Assembly: GCF_017642925.1 (NCBI RefSeq)
Contig: NZ_JAEPOL010000024.1
Coordinates: 1-54,196 of the forward strand
DNA: 54,196 nt
Origin: Maricaulis sp.
GTDB lineage: Bacteria > Pseudomonadota > Alphaproteobacteria > Caulobacterales > Maricaulaceae
Reading direction: 5' to 3'
Below are positions 7,549-16,607 of this stretch, in pieces; position 1 is the stretch's first letter, and every line of letters starts with the position of its first letter. The notes below the pieces were generated by a model that did no database searches, had not been told where the DNA came from, and saw only the letters and a list, made by a program, of their open reading frames with translations. Position numbers and translations under genes: made by a program.

Positions 7549-8826
7549 CTAGTGGGTGCGCAGGGCGCGCCAGGCGATGTCGCGGCGGCAGAAGCCTTCC
7601 GGCCAGTCGATCTGGTCGATCGCGGCATAGGCCCGCTCGACGGCATAGTGCAGGGTCTCGCCCGAGGCGGTGACGTTCAGCACGCGCCCGCCGGCGGCGA
7701 TTCGCTCGCCCCTGGCATTGCGGCCTGTGCCGGCCTCGAACACCTGCACGCCCTCCATCCGGTTGGCCTCGGTGACGCCCTTGATCACCGAACCCTTCTT
7801 GTAGTCGCCCGGATAGCCGTTGGCGGCGAGCACGACGGTAATCGCCGGATCCGGCGACCAGGCGATGGCCGGCATCTCGCCGAGCGCGCCGGTAGCCGTG
7901 GCCATCAGGTAGGGCAGAAGATCGGTATCGATCCGGATCATCAGGACCTGGCATTCCGGATCGCCGAAACGGATGTTGAACTCGACGACCTTGGGGCCGT
8001 CCTTCGTCACCATCAGGCCGGCAAACAGCACGCCCTGGAAGGGGTGGCCTTCGGCAGCCAGGCCGCGGGCGACCGGTTCGATAATGGTCTTCATCGCCGT
8101 GTCGATCAGTTCAGGCGTGGCGATCGGGGCGGGCGAATAGGCGCCCATGCCGCCGGTATTGGGACCGGTATCGCCTTCGCCGACGCGCTTGTGATCCTGG
8201 GCTGCGCCGCAATAGAGCACGGTCTCGCCATCGCACAGCGCAAAGATGGAAACCTCCTCGCCGGCCATGAATTCCTCGATCACAAGCGTCTTGGAGGCCT
8301 CGCCGAACTTGCCCGACAGGAAGGCGTCGACCTCGGCTTCCGCCTCGGCGCGATCCTCCAGGATCACCACACCCTTGCCGGCGGCCAGACCGTCGGCCTT
8401 GAGCACATAGGGCGGCTCGACGCGGTCGAGGAAGGCCTTCGCTTCGGCCGCATCGGAGAAAGTGCCATAGCCGGCGGAGGGCACTTTGTGGCGGGCGTAG
8501 AAATCCTTGGCATAGGCCTTGGACGCTTCCAGCCGTGCCGCCAGGCCCGACGGGCCGAAAGTGGCGATACCGGCCTGGCGCAGCCGGTCGGCCAGGCCGT
8601 CGCACAGCGGGTTTTCCGGGCCGACAACGACCAGGTCCGCCTCGATCTTCCGGGCCAGTTCGACAAGGCCGTCAATATCGGACACCGAGCCGTCATGACA
8701 GGTCGCCAGCTCGCCGATGGCATCGCTGCCCGGTACGGCGTGCAGGGCCGTCAGGAGCGGGCTTTGCGCGATCTTCCAGGCCAGCGCGTGTTCGCGGCCG
8801 CCCGAACCGACAAGGAGAACCTTCAT
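7549..8826 (-). CDS. purD: Phosphoribosylamine-glycine ligase (GARS)
   Basis: PurD is the second enzyme of de novo purine synthesis, ligating glycine to 5-phosphoribosylamine with ATP. The 425-residue protein starts MKVLLVGSGGREHALAWKI, the family's typical N-terminal nucleotide-fold signature, which fixes the start at 8826. It then shows the ATP-grasp region with KADGLAAGKGV, EEFMAGEEVSIFALCDG and the metal-binding stretch VEFNIRFGDPECQ. It is divergent from xseA across 130 nt. Length is normal and no defect is visible. Confidence 0.96.
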   Translation of the reverse strand: MKVLLVGSGGREHALAWKIAQSPLLTALHAVPGSDAIGELATCHDGSVSDIDGLVELARKIEADLVVVGPENPLCDGLADRLRQAGIATFGPSGLAARLEASKAYAKDFYARHKVPSAGYGTFSDAAEAKAFLDRVEPPYVLKADGLAAGKGVVILEDRAEAEAEVDAFLSGKFGEASKTLVIEEFMAGEEVSIFALCDGETVLYCGAAQDHKRVGEGDTGPNTGGMGAYSPAPIATPELIDTAMKTIIEPVARGLAAEGHPFQGVLFAGLMVTKDGPKVVEFNIRFGDPECQVLMIRIDTDLLPYLMATATGALGEMPAIAWSPDPAITVVLAANGYPGDYKKGSVIKGVTEANRMEGVQVFEAGTGRNARGERIAAGGRVLNVTASGETLHYAVERAYAAIDQIDWPEGFCRRDIAWRALRTH

Positions 8827-8956
8827 CTTGACCTCATGCCTCTTGGCGCGTCCCGACGCCGACTGTGTGTTCGGGCTCTGCCTAGCCCAAAGCGCTCCGG
8901 ATCGCGAGTCCGCCGGACCGTTGCGATGCGGGGCGATACATCCTACCAGATGAGGC

Positions 8957-10405
8957 ATGAGCGACGCGCCCGGAAACATCCACGAATTCTCAGTCTCCGA
9001 ACTGGCCGGCGCGCTGAAGCGCACGGTCGAGGATGCGTTCGGCCATGTCCGGGTGCGCGGCGAGCTGGGCCGGGTCGTGGTGGCCAAGTCGGGCCATGTC
9101 TATTTCGACGTGAAGGACGAGCGCTCGGTCATCGCCTCGATCGCCTGGAAGGGCACCGCGGCCCGCTTCCGCTTCCGCCCGGAAGAGGGGCTGGAAGTCG
9201 TCATCGAAGGGCGGTTGTCGACCTATCCGGGGCGCTCGCAATACCAGCTGATCGTCGAATCGATGGAGCCGGCCGGCGCCGGCGCGCTGATGGCGCTGCT
9301 GGAAGAACGCAAGAAGACGCTGGCCGCCGAGGGCCTGTTCGATCCGGCGCGCAAGAAACCGCTGCCCTTCCTGCCGCGCACGATCGGTGTCGTCACCTCG
9401 CCGACAGGCGCGGTGATCCGCGATATCCTGCACCGTCTGCAGGACCGCTTTCCCCGGCATGTCATCCTGTGGCCGGTCCTGGTGCAGGGCGAGCAGGCGG
9501 CTGAACAGATCGCCACCGCCATTCGCGGCTTCAACGCGCTGCCTGAAGGCGGCCGGGTGCCGCGACCCGATGTGCTGATTGTCGCCCGCGGCGGCGGCTC
9601 GATCGAGGATTTGTGGAGCTTCAACGAGGAGATCGTGGTGCGGGCTGCGGCCGAAAGCACGATCCCGCTGATCTCGGCCGTGGGCCACGAGACCGACACC
9701 ACGCTGATCGATTTTGCCTCCGACCGGCGCGCTCCGACCCCCACCGGGGCGGCGGAAATGGCGGTGCCGGTCCGGGCCGAGCTGAAAGCCGATATCGACG
9801 CGCTGGGCGCGCGTCTGGTCTCGGCGCTGTCGCGCCATATCGAGCGCCGGCGGACCGAGTTGCGCGGCGCTGCCCGCGCCCTGCCGCGGCCCGCGGCGCT
9901 GCTCGATCTCAAGCGCCAGCGCTTCGACACGATCGCCGACCGGCTCGATCCGGCCCTGCAGAACAATGCGGCGGGCAAGCGCTCGCGCCTCCTGGTGCTG
10001 CAGGCCGGCCTCAAACCGGCCGCGCTGAAACGGGATATCCGGCAGAAGCAGGAGCGGCTGGCCGATCGCGGCGCCCGGCTGACCCCGGCGCTCGAGCGTG
10101 TTCTCCAGCGCGAGACCCGGGCGCTGGATGCCTGGGGCGCCCGGCTGGCGTCGCTCAGCCACAAATCGGTACTGCGCCGTGGCTTTGTCCTGGTGCGCAA
10201 GGAAGACGGTCAGCTGGTCCGTTCGGGCCAGGCGCTCGACAGTGGCGACACGGTGGAGCTGGAATTCGCCGACATGCGGCGATCCGCGATCGTCGATGGC
10301 GAGACGCCGTCATCCCCGCCGCCTGCGGTCAAACCGGCCGCGGTCAAGCCCAGGCCGAAACCGCGCGCCAAACCGCCCGCTGCCGGACAGGGAACCCTGT
10401 TCTGA
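8957..10405 (+). CDS. xseA: Exodeoxyribonuclease VII large subunit
   Basis: XseA, with XseB, forms exonuclease VII, which degrades single-stranded DNA to short oligonucleotides in repair. The 482-residue protein has an N-terminal OB-fold ([20 protein letters not shown]), the catalytic core with [14 protein letters not shown] and [15 protein letters not shown], a long Arg-rich coiled-coil region, and a C-terminal Pro/Lys-rich tail. GATGAGG just upstream is a plausible SD. The small subunit xseB is not in the window. A DUF2093 gene follows after 54 nt. Confidence 0.95.
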   Translation: MSDAPGNIHEFSVSELAGALKRTVEDAFGHVRVRGELGRVVVAKSGHVYFDVKDERSVIASIAWKGTAARFRFRPEEGLEVVIEGRLSTYPGRSQYQLIVESMEPAGAGALMALLEERKKTLAAEGLFDPARKKPLPFLPRTIGVVTSPTGAVIRDILHRLQDRFPRHVILWPVLVQGEQAAEQIATAIRGFNALPEGGRVPRPDVLIVARGGGSIEDLWSFNEEIVVRAAAESTIPLISAVGHETDTTLIDFASDRRAPTPTGAAEMAVPVRAELKADIDALGARLVSALSRHIERRRTELRGAARALPRPAALLDLKRQRFDTIADRLDPALQNNAAGKRSRLLVLQAGLKPAALKRDIRQKQERLADRGARLTPALERVLQRETRALDAWGARLASLSHKSVLRRGFVLVRKEDGQLVRSGQALDSGDTVELEFADMRRSAIVDGETPSSPPPAVKPAAVKPRPKPRAKPPAAGQGTLF

Positions 10406-10459
10406 GGGGACCGCGAGAGACCTCTCCCCCTTTTTGATAACGCGTGCTAAGTCGGCCTC

Positions 10460-10690
10460 ATGAGCGATTTCACATTCGACAAGGAATTCCAGGGCGAAGC
10501 GATCCTGGAGTATGGCGACAGCGACTTCATCATCCTGAAGGCTGGTGCCTTTGTGCGGTGTTCCGTGACGGGCGATCCGATCCCGCTGGCGGAGCTGCGC
10601 TACTGGAATGTCGATGAGCAGGAAGCCTATCGCGACGCGATGATCGCGAAGCAGCGCTGGCTGGAACTGCACGCGGAGCCGGGCCAATGA
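10460..10690 (+). CDS. DUF2093 protein
   Basis: This 76-residue soluble protein matches the alphaproteobacterial DUF2093 family: acidic N terminus, EAILEYGDSDFIILKAGAFVRCSVTG, then IPLAELRYWNVDEQEAY. The family has no established function. It appears to be a small beta-rich domain, and its position next to xseA is one I associate with alphaproteobacteria. The stop overlaps the start of the M23 peptidase gene by 4 nt, so the two are probably co-translated. Confidence 0.85.
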   Translation: MSDFTFDKEFQGEAILEYGDSDFIILKAGAFVRCSVTGDPIPLAELRYWNVDEQEAYRDAMIAKQRWLELHAEPGQ

Positions 10691-11592
10691 TCGGCGCCGT
10701 TCTCGCTCTGGCACTGCAAGCCGGCGGCGCGGGGCCGGCCGCCGATCCGATTGCCGACTTCATCGAGGACAATGCGACCAGCGTCCGCGAGATGCGTGTC
10801 GCGGCGGCTCCGGCCTCCTTCTGCAGCGGGACCTTCCGGGAAGGCAGTTTCCTGGTCTGCCGCTTCCTGCCGGATGCGCGTGTCGAGCTCGGTGAGATGG
10901 ATGTCCGTGCCGACGCCGACGGCTATGTCGTTCTGGCCATTCCGCGACAGGCGCCGGATGAGATGCCATTGCGCATCACCTATAACGGCGCCGGCGGCAC
11001 GCCGGGCGAGATCGCCGAACGCCTCACGATTGCCCAGCGCGAATACGATCTGCAGCAGGTCAATGGCGTGCCCCAGGCAACCGTGACCCCGGATCCCTCC
11101 ACCCTGCCGCGCCGCCAGCGCGAATACGCCCAGAAGCAGGACGCGTTCAATTCGGTCTGGGACGGCACCGGCTTTCTGGATGGTTTCATTCCGCCGGCCG
11201 AAGGGATCACGACCGGCGTCTACGGCTCGGCTCGCGTCTACAATAACGGTCATGAAGGCAGCCCGCATTGGGGGCTCGACTGGGCCAATGATGTGGGCAC
11301 GCCGGTGCATGCACCGGCCGGTGGCCTTGTCACCCTGGCAGAGCCGGACATGTATTACGAAGGCGGGCTGATCTTCATCGATCACGGCCAGGGCCTGGTC
11401 TCGGCCTTCCTGCACCTGTCGGGGGTCGATGTTCAAGCCGGCGACGTGGTCGAGCAGGGACAGCTGATCGGCCGCATGGGCGCCGGTGGCCGGGCGACCG
11501 GCTCGCATCTCGACTGGCGGGTGAAGCTGCGCAACGGCTTCTATGCCGATCCGGCCACGCTGCTCGATCTGGATCCGCGCGCACTCGACTGA
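10687..11592 (+). CDS. M23 (LytM-type) metallopeptidase, exported
   Basis: This 301-residue protein starts with a short hydrophobic export signal (MIGAVLALALQAGG). It ends in an M23 peptidase domain: HWGLDWAND (zinc-ligand motif HxxxD), the catalytic-side FLHLSG, and SHLDWRV where the usual HxH appears as HxD. It should cut peptidoglycan cross-bridges or, if zinc binding is impaired, act as a LytM activator. The HLD form occurs in a subfamily of alphaproteobacterial homologues, so I do not read it as decay. It is translationally coupled to the DUF2093 gene. Confidence 0.85.
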   Translation: MIGAVLALALQAGGAGPAADPIADFIEDNATSVREMRVAAAPASFCSGTFREGSFLVCRFLPDARVELGEMDVRADADGYVVLAIPRQAPDEMPLRITYNGAGGTPGEIAERLTIAQREYDLQQVNGVPQATVTPDPSTLPRRQREYAQKQDAFNSVWDGTGFLDGFIPPAEGITTGVYGSARVYNNGHEGSPHWGLDWANDVGTPVHAPAGGLVTLAEPDMYYEGGLIFIDHGQGLVSAFLHLSGVDVQAGDVVEQGQLIGRMGAGGRATGSHLDWRVKLRNGFYADPATLLDLDPRALD

Positions 11593-11624
11593 TTGCGCGC
11601 TCCGCGTCGCGTGCGCGCCGCCCC

Positions 11625-11700
11625 CTCAGTCCGCTACGCGGACAGCTCCCCCGTAAACGGGGCGAGCCCTGATCAGGGCTCCCTCGCGTAGCGGGGCATG
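11625..11700. repeat. Nested palindromic intergenic repeat, possible bidirectional terminator
   Basis: Several perfect inverted repeats are nested in about 75 bp. CCGCTACGCG (11631-11640) pairs with CGCGTAGCGG (11685-11694) and encloses CCCCGTAAACGGGG (11649-11662) and the perfect 18-bp palindrome GAGCCCTGATCAGGGCTC (11664-11681). TCCGCTACGCGGA is also self-complementary. The element fills the gap between two convergent genes. It resembles the REP-like elements common in alphaproteobacterial intergenic DNA and could also stop transcription from both sides. Confidence 0.8.
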
Positions 11701-11708
11701 CTTTTGCC

Positions 11709-12629
11709 TCAGACGCGGTAGACGTCCTTGGCCCAGCGCCGGTGCACCCAGAACCATTGTTCCGGGGCCTTGCGGATTTCGCTTTCCACCCACTGATTGA
11801 TGCGGGTCACCGTTTCGACAATGGCGGCATTGCGATCCGGGTTCTGCGAGATCTCGATCGGATCCAGCACCTCGACGCGGAAGCGTGCACCTTCGGTGCG
11901 CCGCACGGACATCGGAACCAGCGGGCAGTTATGGCGCATGGCAAGCCGGGTCGGGCCGGGTGCCGTCATGGCGGGGTGGCCGAAGAAGGGCGCCGCGACG
12001 CCGTCATTCATCTTCTGGTCGTTCATCAGCGCGACCGACTCGCCGGCCTTGAGAGCCTGCATGATCTGCTTGGCGCCTTCGCCGCCCTTGGCGGTCAGCG
12101 TCTTCACGCCATAGCCCACGCGCATGTTCGAGATACGCTTGTCGATCAGCACATTATTGGCCGGCCGGTAGGTGACATGGCAGGGCAGGCCGGTCTGGCT
12201 GATCGCGGCGGCCGCGATCTCCCAGTTGGCATTGTGCATGCCGATCAGCACCAGGGGCTGGCCGGCATCGCGTGCCGCTTCCAGCCGCTCGCGGCCGATG
12301 AACTCCACCCGTTCCTCGAATTCAGGCCCGGCGAACACACCCAGATGGGGCATCTCGCCTGCCAGCCGGCCGAAATTCTCCCACATGCCGCCCAGCAGCC
12401 GGTCGATCTCCGGCTCGGCGGCTTCGGGGAAGCAGCGCTGCATGTTGATGCGCGCAATGCGCTGGGTGGGCGTCAGCGGGCCGATCCTGCGCAGCAGGTC
12501 GCCTGCCGCGTCGGACGCCCGGTCGATGCCCTTGATCTTGTACCAGGCCGCATAGGCGTCCCAGGCGGCCGCCTCGACGCGCCAGCCGATCCGGGTCAGG
12601 AGCGAGGCTCTGCGTTGTGCTTCGATCAT
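11709..12629 (-). CDS. Lipid A biosynthesis lauroyl/myristoyl acyltransferase, LpxL/HtrB family
   Basis: This 306-residue inner-membrane-associated acyltransferase adds a secondary acyl chain to Kdo-lipid A. The HxxxxE catalytic motif is seen in GMHNANWEIAA, followed by a YRPANN substrate motif and a large basic region. The C terminus, FWVHRRWAKDVYRV, is typical of LpxL-type enzymes (FWxHRRWK). It is the last gene of the DUF374-waaA-lpxK-lpxL cluster, 9 nt after lpxK, so an operon is likely. Which acyl chain is added cannot be read from sequence. Confidence 0.9.
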   Translation of the reverse strand: MIEAQRRASLLTRIGWRVEAAAWDAYAAWYKIKGIDRASDAAGDLLRRIGPLTPTQRIARINMQRCFPEAAEPEIDRLLGGMWENFGRLAGEMPHLGVFAGPEFEERVEFIGRERLEAARDAGQPLVLIGMHNANWEIAAAAISQTGLPCHVTYRPANNVLIDKRISNMRVGYGVKTLTAKGGEGAKQIMQALKAGESVALMNDQKMNDGVAAPFFGHPAMTAPGPTRLAMRHNCPLVPMSVRRTEGARFRVEVLDPIEISQNPDRNAAIVETVTRINQWVESEIRKAPEQWFWVHRRWAKDVYRV

Positions 12630-12638
12630 GACAGGGAT

Positions 12639-13649
12639 TTAGCGATCCGTGTTCGCCGCGTCCAATACATCGCGCAACAAACCGTCCAGGGCCGCCGGAT
12701 TGGCGAACTCGGCCTTCACCGGCCAGGCGATGACATTGCGGCGCGTTTCGCTGTCCAGTCGCACCCAGTCCTTCTCGGTCGTCACCAGGCGCGCATCGTG
12801 TGCCTGGGCGAGCGCCTTGAGCGCGGCAATATCGCGCGCCGAATAGGGGTGATGGTCGGGATAGTCGGCGATCTCGGCGATCCGCGCGCCTGCCGCACTC
12901 AGCGCATCGAAGAATTTTTGCGGCCGGCCGATCCCGGCAAAGGCGACGAGCGGGCCGTCGGGTGGCGGCGCGGCCGGTTCCAGCCAGGCGTGGAAGACCG
13001 GGATTTCCAGATCGGCGAGGCCCAGTCGGTGATAGTCCGGCGTGTGGTCGGGCCCGGGCATCATGACGATCACGGCATCTGCGCGGGCGAGACCGGCCGC
13101 CACCGGCTCGCGCAGCGGTCCGGCCGGAAACAGCGTGCCGGCACCCCAGCCCGCGATACCGTCCACCACGACGATGGAGCAATCCTTGGCCAATGCCGGG
13201 TTCTGGTGTCCGTCATCCATCACGATCACGTCGGCGCCGGACGCGGCGATGGCCTGTGCACCCGCGACCCGGTCGCGACTGATCCAGGCCGCGGCCTCCC
13301 GCGCCAGCAGCAGGGGCTCGTCGCCGGTCTCGCGGGCGGAATGTTGCGTGGTATAGACCTGCACCGGGCCGGACAGCGTGCCGCCATAGCCGCGCGACAG
13401 GGCCGCCGGCGTGCGGCCCATATCCTTCAGCCGCGCCATGAGGGCGGCTGCAACGGGCGTCTTGCCCGTCCCGCCGACGGTCAGATTACCGACACAGAAG
13501 ACCGGGATACCGGCTTTTGCAGGCTCGGTCCGCCGCAGGCGGCGCGCCACCGTCCAGGCGTAGATATGACCCAGCGGCGAGAGCAGGGCGCGAGCAAGCG
13601 CGCCGGAGCCGCGTCCGCCATCGGTGCGCCAGAAAGCCGGTTCCCTCAT
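12639..13649 (-). CDS. lpxK: Tetraacyldisaccharide 4'-kinase
   Basis: LpxK phosphorylates the 4' position of the lipid A disaccharide precursor at the inner membrane. The 336-residue protein begins MREPAFWRT and carries the P-loop FCVGNLTVGGTGKTPVA. MDDGHQNPAL holds the conserved DDGxQ catalytic motif, and LVTTEKDWVRL is near the C terminus. Its start overlaps the waaA stop by 4 nt, and lpxL follows 9 nt downstream. This is a compact lipid A operon. Confidence 0.95.
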   Translation of the reverse strand: MREPAFWRTDGGRGSGALARALLSPLGHIYAWTVARRLRRTEPAKAGIPVFCVGNLTVGGTGKTPVAAALMARLKDMGRTPAALSRGYGGTLSGPVQVYTTQHSARETGDEPLLLAREAAAWISRDRVAGAQAIAASGADVIVMDDGHQNPALAKDCSIVVVDGIAGWGAGTLFPAGPLREPVAAGLARADAVIVMMPGPDHTPDYHRLGLADLEIPVFHAWLEPAAPPPDGPLVAFAGIGRPQKFFDALSAAGARIAEIADYPDHHPYSARDIAALKALAQAHDARLVTTEKDWVRLDSETRRNVIAWPVKAEFANPAALDGLLRDVLDAANTDR

Positions 13650-14932
13650 CGCCGCACCGCCTTGCCGTCGAGCAGGTGTTCGAGCTGTTGCAGCGTGGTC
13701 TCCATGGCGCCGCCGGACGCGTCAGCCAGCGCCGCTTCCGCGGCTTCGATGGCGGGGCCGTCACCGCGCCAGATCGCGCGCACCGCTTCGGCGAGGCTTT
13801 CTGCATCGGCGGCCTCGATCGCGGCCTTGTGGCGCCGATAGGCGCCGAACAGATCGTCAAAGCTCGCGGCATGCGGACCGGTGATGACGGCCGTACCCGC
13901 CCGGCTGGCCTCGACGGGATTGTGGCCGCCAATCCCGGGCACCAGACTGCCGGCGATCAGGGAGGCGGGTGCCAGCGCATACCACAGCATCATCTCGCCC
14001 AGCGTGTCGGCCAGCCAGACATGGCAGCGCGCATCGGGCAGGCGTTCTTCCGACCGCCGCACGGCGGTCAGACCCCGATCGGCAATCAGCCGCGCCACCG
14101 CCGCGGCGCGTTCCGGGTGCCGGGGTGCCAGGATCAGCAGGGCCGCGGGATCGTCGGCCAGCAGCTTCAAGTGCGCATCCAGAACGATGGCTTCCTCGCC
14201 CTCATGGGTTGAGGCGGCGAGCCAGACCGGCCGGTTGCCGAGCGCGGTGCGGATACGGTCCAGCTCGACCGCATCGGGGGCTGGCGGTCGCGCTTCCAGT
14301 TTGAGATTGCCGGCGAGGCTCACCGGGACACCGGTCAGATCCTCCAACCCGTCGCGGGTGCGTGTGTCGGCGGCGCCGATCCAGGAAAACCGGCCGAGCA
14401 GCCAGCGTGCCGTGTCAGGCCGCCGGCGCCAGCTGCGGATCGACTTGTCGTTCATCCGGGCATTGATCAGCGCCATCGGCGTTTCGCGGCGGGCGGTCTC
14501 GACGATCAGATTGGGCCAGAGTTCGGACTCGGCAAAGACCGCGAGATCGGGCTGCCAGTGCGCGATGAAGCGGCGGGCGGCGGCCGGTGTGTCGACGGGG
14601 ATGTATTGGTGAAAGGCCCGTTCCGGCAGGCGCGCGGCCAGCAGGCGAGCGGAGGTCACCGTGCCGCTCGTCACCAGGATATTCAGGTCCGGACGGCGGG
14701 CGAGAAGACGCTCTGCGACACTGGCGACAACCAGGCTTTCCCCGACGCTGGCGCCATGCATCCACACCAGCGGGCCATCGGGCCGCGGGCGGTCGGGCCG
14801 GCCGAGGCGTTCATGGCGGCGTTCAGGATCTTCCTTGCCCTTGCGCGCCCGCCGCGCCAGCAGTCCGGACAGGAGCGGGGCCGCCAGCCGGGTCGCCGTG
14901 CGGTAGAGGCCGAGGGAAGGCGGCAAGCTCAC
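13646..14932 (-). CDS. waaA: 3-deoxy-D-manno-octulosonic acid transferase (Kdo transferase)
   Basis: WaaA transfers Kdo from CMP-Kdo to lipid IVA. The 428-residue protein starts with a membrane-anchoring helix (SLGLYRTATRLAAPLLSGLL). It then has WMHGASVGESLVVASV, the hallmark N-terminal GT-B motif with the catalytic Glu, and in the C-terminal half EVML-like GEMMLWYALA and SLVPGIGGHNPVEAS, which bind the nucleotide sugar. It overlaps its neighbours by 4 nt on both sides. Mono- versus bifunctionality is not predictable. Confidence 0.95.
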   Translation of the reverse strand: MSLPPSLGLYRTATRLAAPLLSGLLARRARKGKEDPERRHERLGRPDRPRPDGPLVWMHGASVGESLVVASVAERLLARRPDLNILVTSGTVTSARLLAARLPERAFHQYIPVDTPAAARRFIAHWQPDLAVFAESELWPNLIVETARRETPMALINARMNDKSIRSWRRRPDTARWLLGRFSWIGAADTRTRDGLEDLTGVPVSLAGNLKLEARPPAPDAVELDRIRTALGNRPVWLAASTHEGEEAIVLDAHLKLLADDPAALLILAPRHPERAAAVARLIADRGLTAVRRSEERLPDARCHVWLADTLGEMMLWYALAPASLIAGSLVPGIGGHNPVEASRAGTAVITGPHAASFDDLFGAYRRHKAAIEAADAESLAEAVRAIWRGDGPAIEAAEAALADASGGAMETTLQQLEHLLDGKAVRR

Positions 14933-15705
14933 GCCTTGCCTCCCGCACGATTGCGGCGGGGCCGCGCCGTTCCCGGGCGACGGCGTTCGTCAGGCTCGAT
15001 AACATCGACGCCCATGGCCTCATCGGCCTCGCGCGTAATGCGGTTGAGCTGGGTCTCCAGCTCCAGCCGGGCGGCTTCCAGCTGTTCCGGCGTGGCGTCG
15101 GACGGCACATGAATGGGCTCGCCCCAGATGATGATGCCGCGCGAAAACGGGTGGGGCAGACAGTGCTTGTCCCAGGCGCGATGCAGCACGGTACGGCCGC
15201 GGCTGGACCAGGTGAAGGGCACCATCGGAACGCCGGTCTCGCGCGCCATCCGCACGGCGCCATAGCCCGCCCGCATCCGGGGACCGCGCGGCCCGTCGGG
15301 TGTCACCGCCCCGCAGCCGCCGGCAGAAAGATGGTTGATCATGGCGCGATAGGCCGCTTCGCCGCCCTTGGCGCCCGGCTTGTCCGGATTGCGGGTCGAG
15401 CCGCGCACCACGCCCACCTTGTACCAGCGGGCCCAGCGGGCACCGATCTCGCCCTCGCGCGATTTCGAGGCGAGCGCGACCATGCGCTCGCGTTCGCGTC
15501 TCCAGCCCTGCAAGGTCATCAGAACCCGGCCGTGCCAGACGCAACCGATCAGCGGCAGTTTCTCGTCCCAGGCCTGGCGCACGAATTCATCGCCGCGCAC
15601 CTCCCAGCGAATGCTCCGTCGCGCCAGCTCCACGTAGAGCAGGAGAAGGAAGGCGACGGCTTCCTGGGCCCAAGGCTGGGAGAGCAGGCGTTTCAGCATG
15701 GTCAC
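14929..15705 (-). CDS. DUF374 lysophospholipid acyltransferase family protein
   Basis: This 258-residue protein matches the DUF374 subset of the LPLAT superfamily. It has an N-terminal hydrophobic segment, VWHGRVLMTLQGWR (the catalytic HxxxxD region in modified form), SKSREGEIGARWARW, and VTPDGPRGPRMRAGYG for the glycerol-phosphate-like binding loop. A homologue of this family adds a secondary chain to Kdo-lipid A in some epsilonproteobacteria. Here it is the first gene of the Kdo/lipid A operon, which suggests the same kind of job. The C terminus is basic. Confidence 0.85.
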   Translation of the reverse strand: MTMLKRLLSQPWAQEAVAFLLLLYVELARRSIRWEVRGDEFVRQAWDEKLPLIGCVWHGRVLMTLQGWRRERERMVALASKSREGEIGARWARWYKVGVVRGSTRNPDKPGAKGGEAAYRAMINHLSAGGCGAVTPDGPRGPRMRAGYGAVRMARETGVPMVPFTWSSRGRTVLHRAWDKHCLPHPFSRGIIIWGEPIHVPSDATPEQLEAARLELETQLNRITREADEAMGVDVIEPDERRRPGTARPRRNRAGGKA

Positions 15706-15802
15706 CCTAGCTCGCCTCCGCAGAGGAAAAGGTCAAGCATGGGCCGCGGTTGCGTCCGTGCGCCGGTCGGCCTAAATGCCCCGGAACACGGAAAGCGAGC
15801 CC

Positions 15803-16465
15803 ATGCCCTACGACCTCAACGACCCGCAGGACCGCAAGCGCGCCTGGAGTGACTATCTCTGGAAGGATCACGGCATCCTGCGTGAGCGCTTCCACAACAT
15901 GCACGAAGTGGGCGGCGGCATGTGGCGGGCCAACCAGCCGTCGCCGCAGCGGCTCGAAGCGCTGGCGGCGGAAGGGTTCAAGACGATCCTGAATATCCGC
16001 GGCACTCAGCCGGGCGTGTGCTATTACGATCTCGAGAGAGAGGCCTGCGAGCGTCTCGGCCTGACCATGATCGACATGCCCTTCGGCTCGCGCGAGGCGC
16101 CCTATGTCGACCGCATGCAGCGGGCTGCGAAGATTTTCCAGACGATCGAATATCCCGCCCTCATCCATTGCAAGTCCGGGGCGGACCGGGCCGGGCTGAT
16201 CTCGGTCTTCTACCGGCTGGCGCACCTGAAACTGCCCTACGATGAAGCCATCGAGCATCTGTCGCTGAAATACCTGCACGTGAAGGCCGGCAAGACCGGC
16301 GTGCTGGATTATTTCTTCGAGACCTACCGCGCCTACAACGCCGAAACGCCGATCGATTTCATGGAATGGGTCGAGACGGTCTATGATCGCGAGGCGGTGC
16401 AGAACGGCTTCATGTCCAGCTGGTGGGGCAACATGCTGACCGAGCGCATCCTGCGCCGCGAATAA
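15803..16465 (+). CDS. Dual-specificity/tyrosine protein phosphatase-like protein
   Basis: This 220-residue protein carries the cysteine phosphatase signature CX5R: Cys123-KSGAD-Arg129 in IHCKSGADRAGL. An upstream general-acid region (DMPFGSREAP) and the N-terminal segment EGFKTILNIRG are typical of DSP/MTM-like phosphatases. It could act on phosphotyrosine proteins or on phosphoinositide or polysaccharide-kinase targets. I favour the ATG at 15803, preceded by GGAAAGCGAG, over the ATG at 15776, which would add nine residues with no good SD. It is monocistronic between the lipid A operon and a kinase gene. Confidence 0.82.
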   Translation: MPYDLNDPQDRKRAWSDYLWKDHGILRERFHNMHEVGGGMWRANQPSPQRLEALAAEGFKTILNIRGTQPGVCYYDLEREACERLGLTMIDMPFGSREAPYVDRMQRAAKIFQTIEYPALIHCKSGADRAGLISVFYRLAHLKLPYDEAIEHLSLKYLHVKAGKTGVLDYFFETYRAYNAETPIDFMEWVETVYDREAVQNGFMSSWWGNMLTERILRRE

Positions 16466-16607
16466 GGTAGCAATTGCGCACCGGCTGATTCTTTATAACC
16501 CGCGAATGCATCAGATATGACGACTCTGTCCACAGGAATGAGTCACATTAATGCCCGTTAACCACGTTTGGACTCCGGGGGGCGACCCGGCGACGTAGGA
16601 GGGGCTG

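Noticed and set aside
10403-10436. Possible terminator after xseA (GGGGA ... TCCCC followed by TTTTT)
   Set aside because: The stem is only about five pairs with a long loop, and the DUF2093 gene follows on the same strand, so I do not call it.
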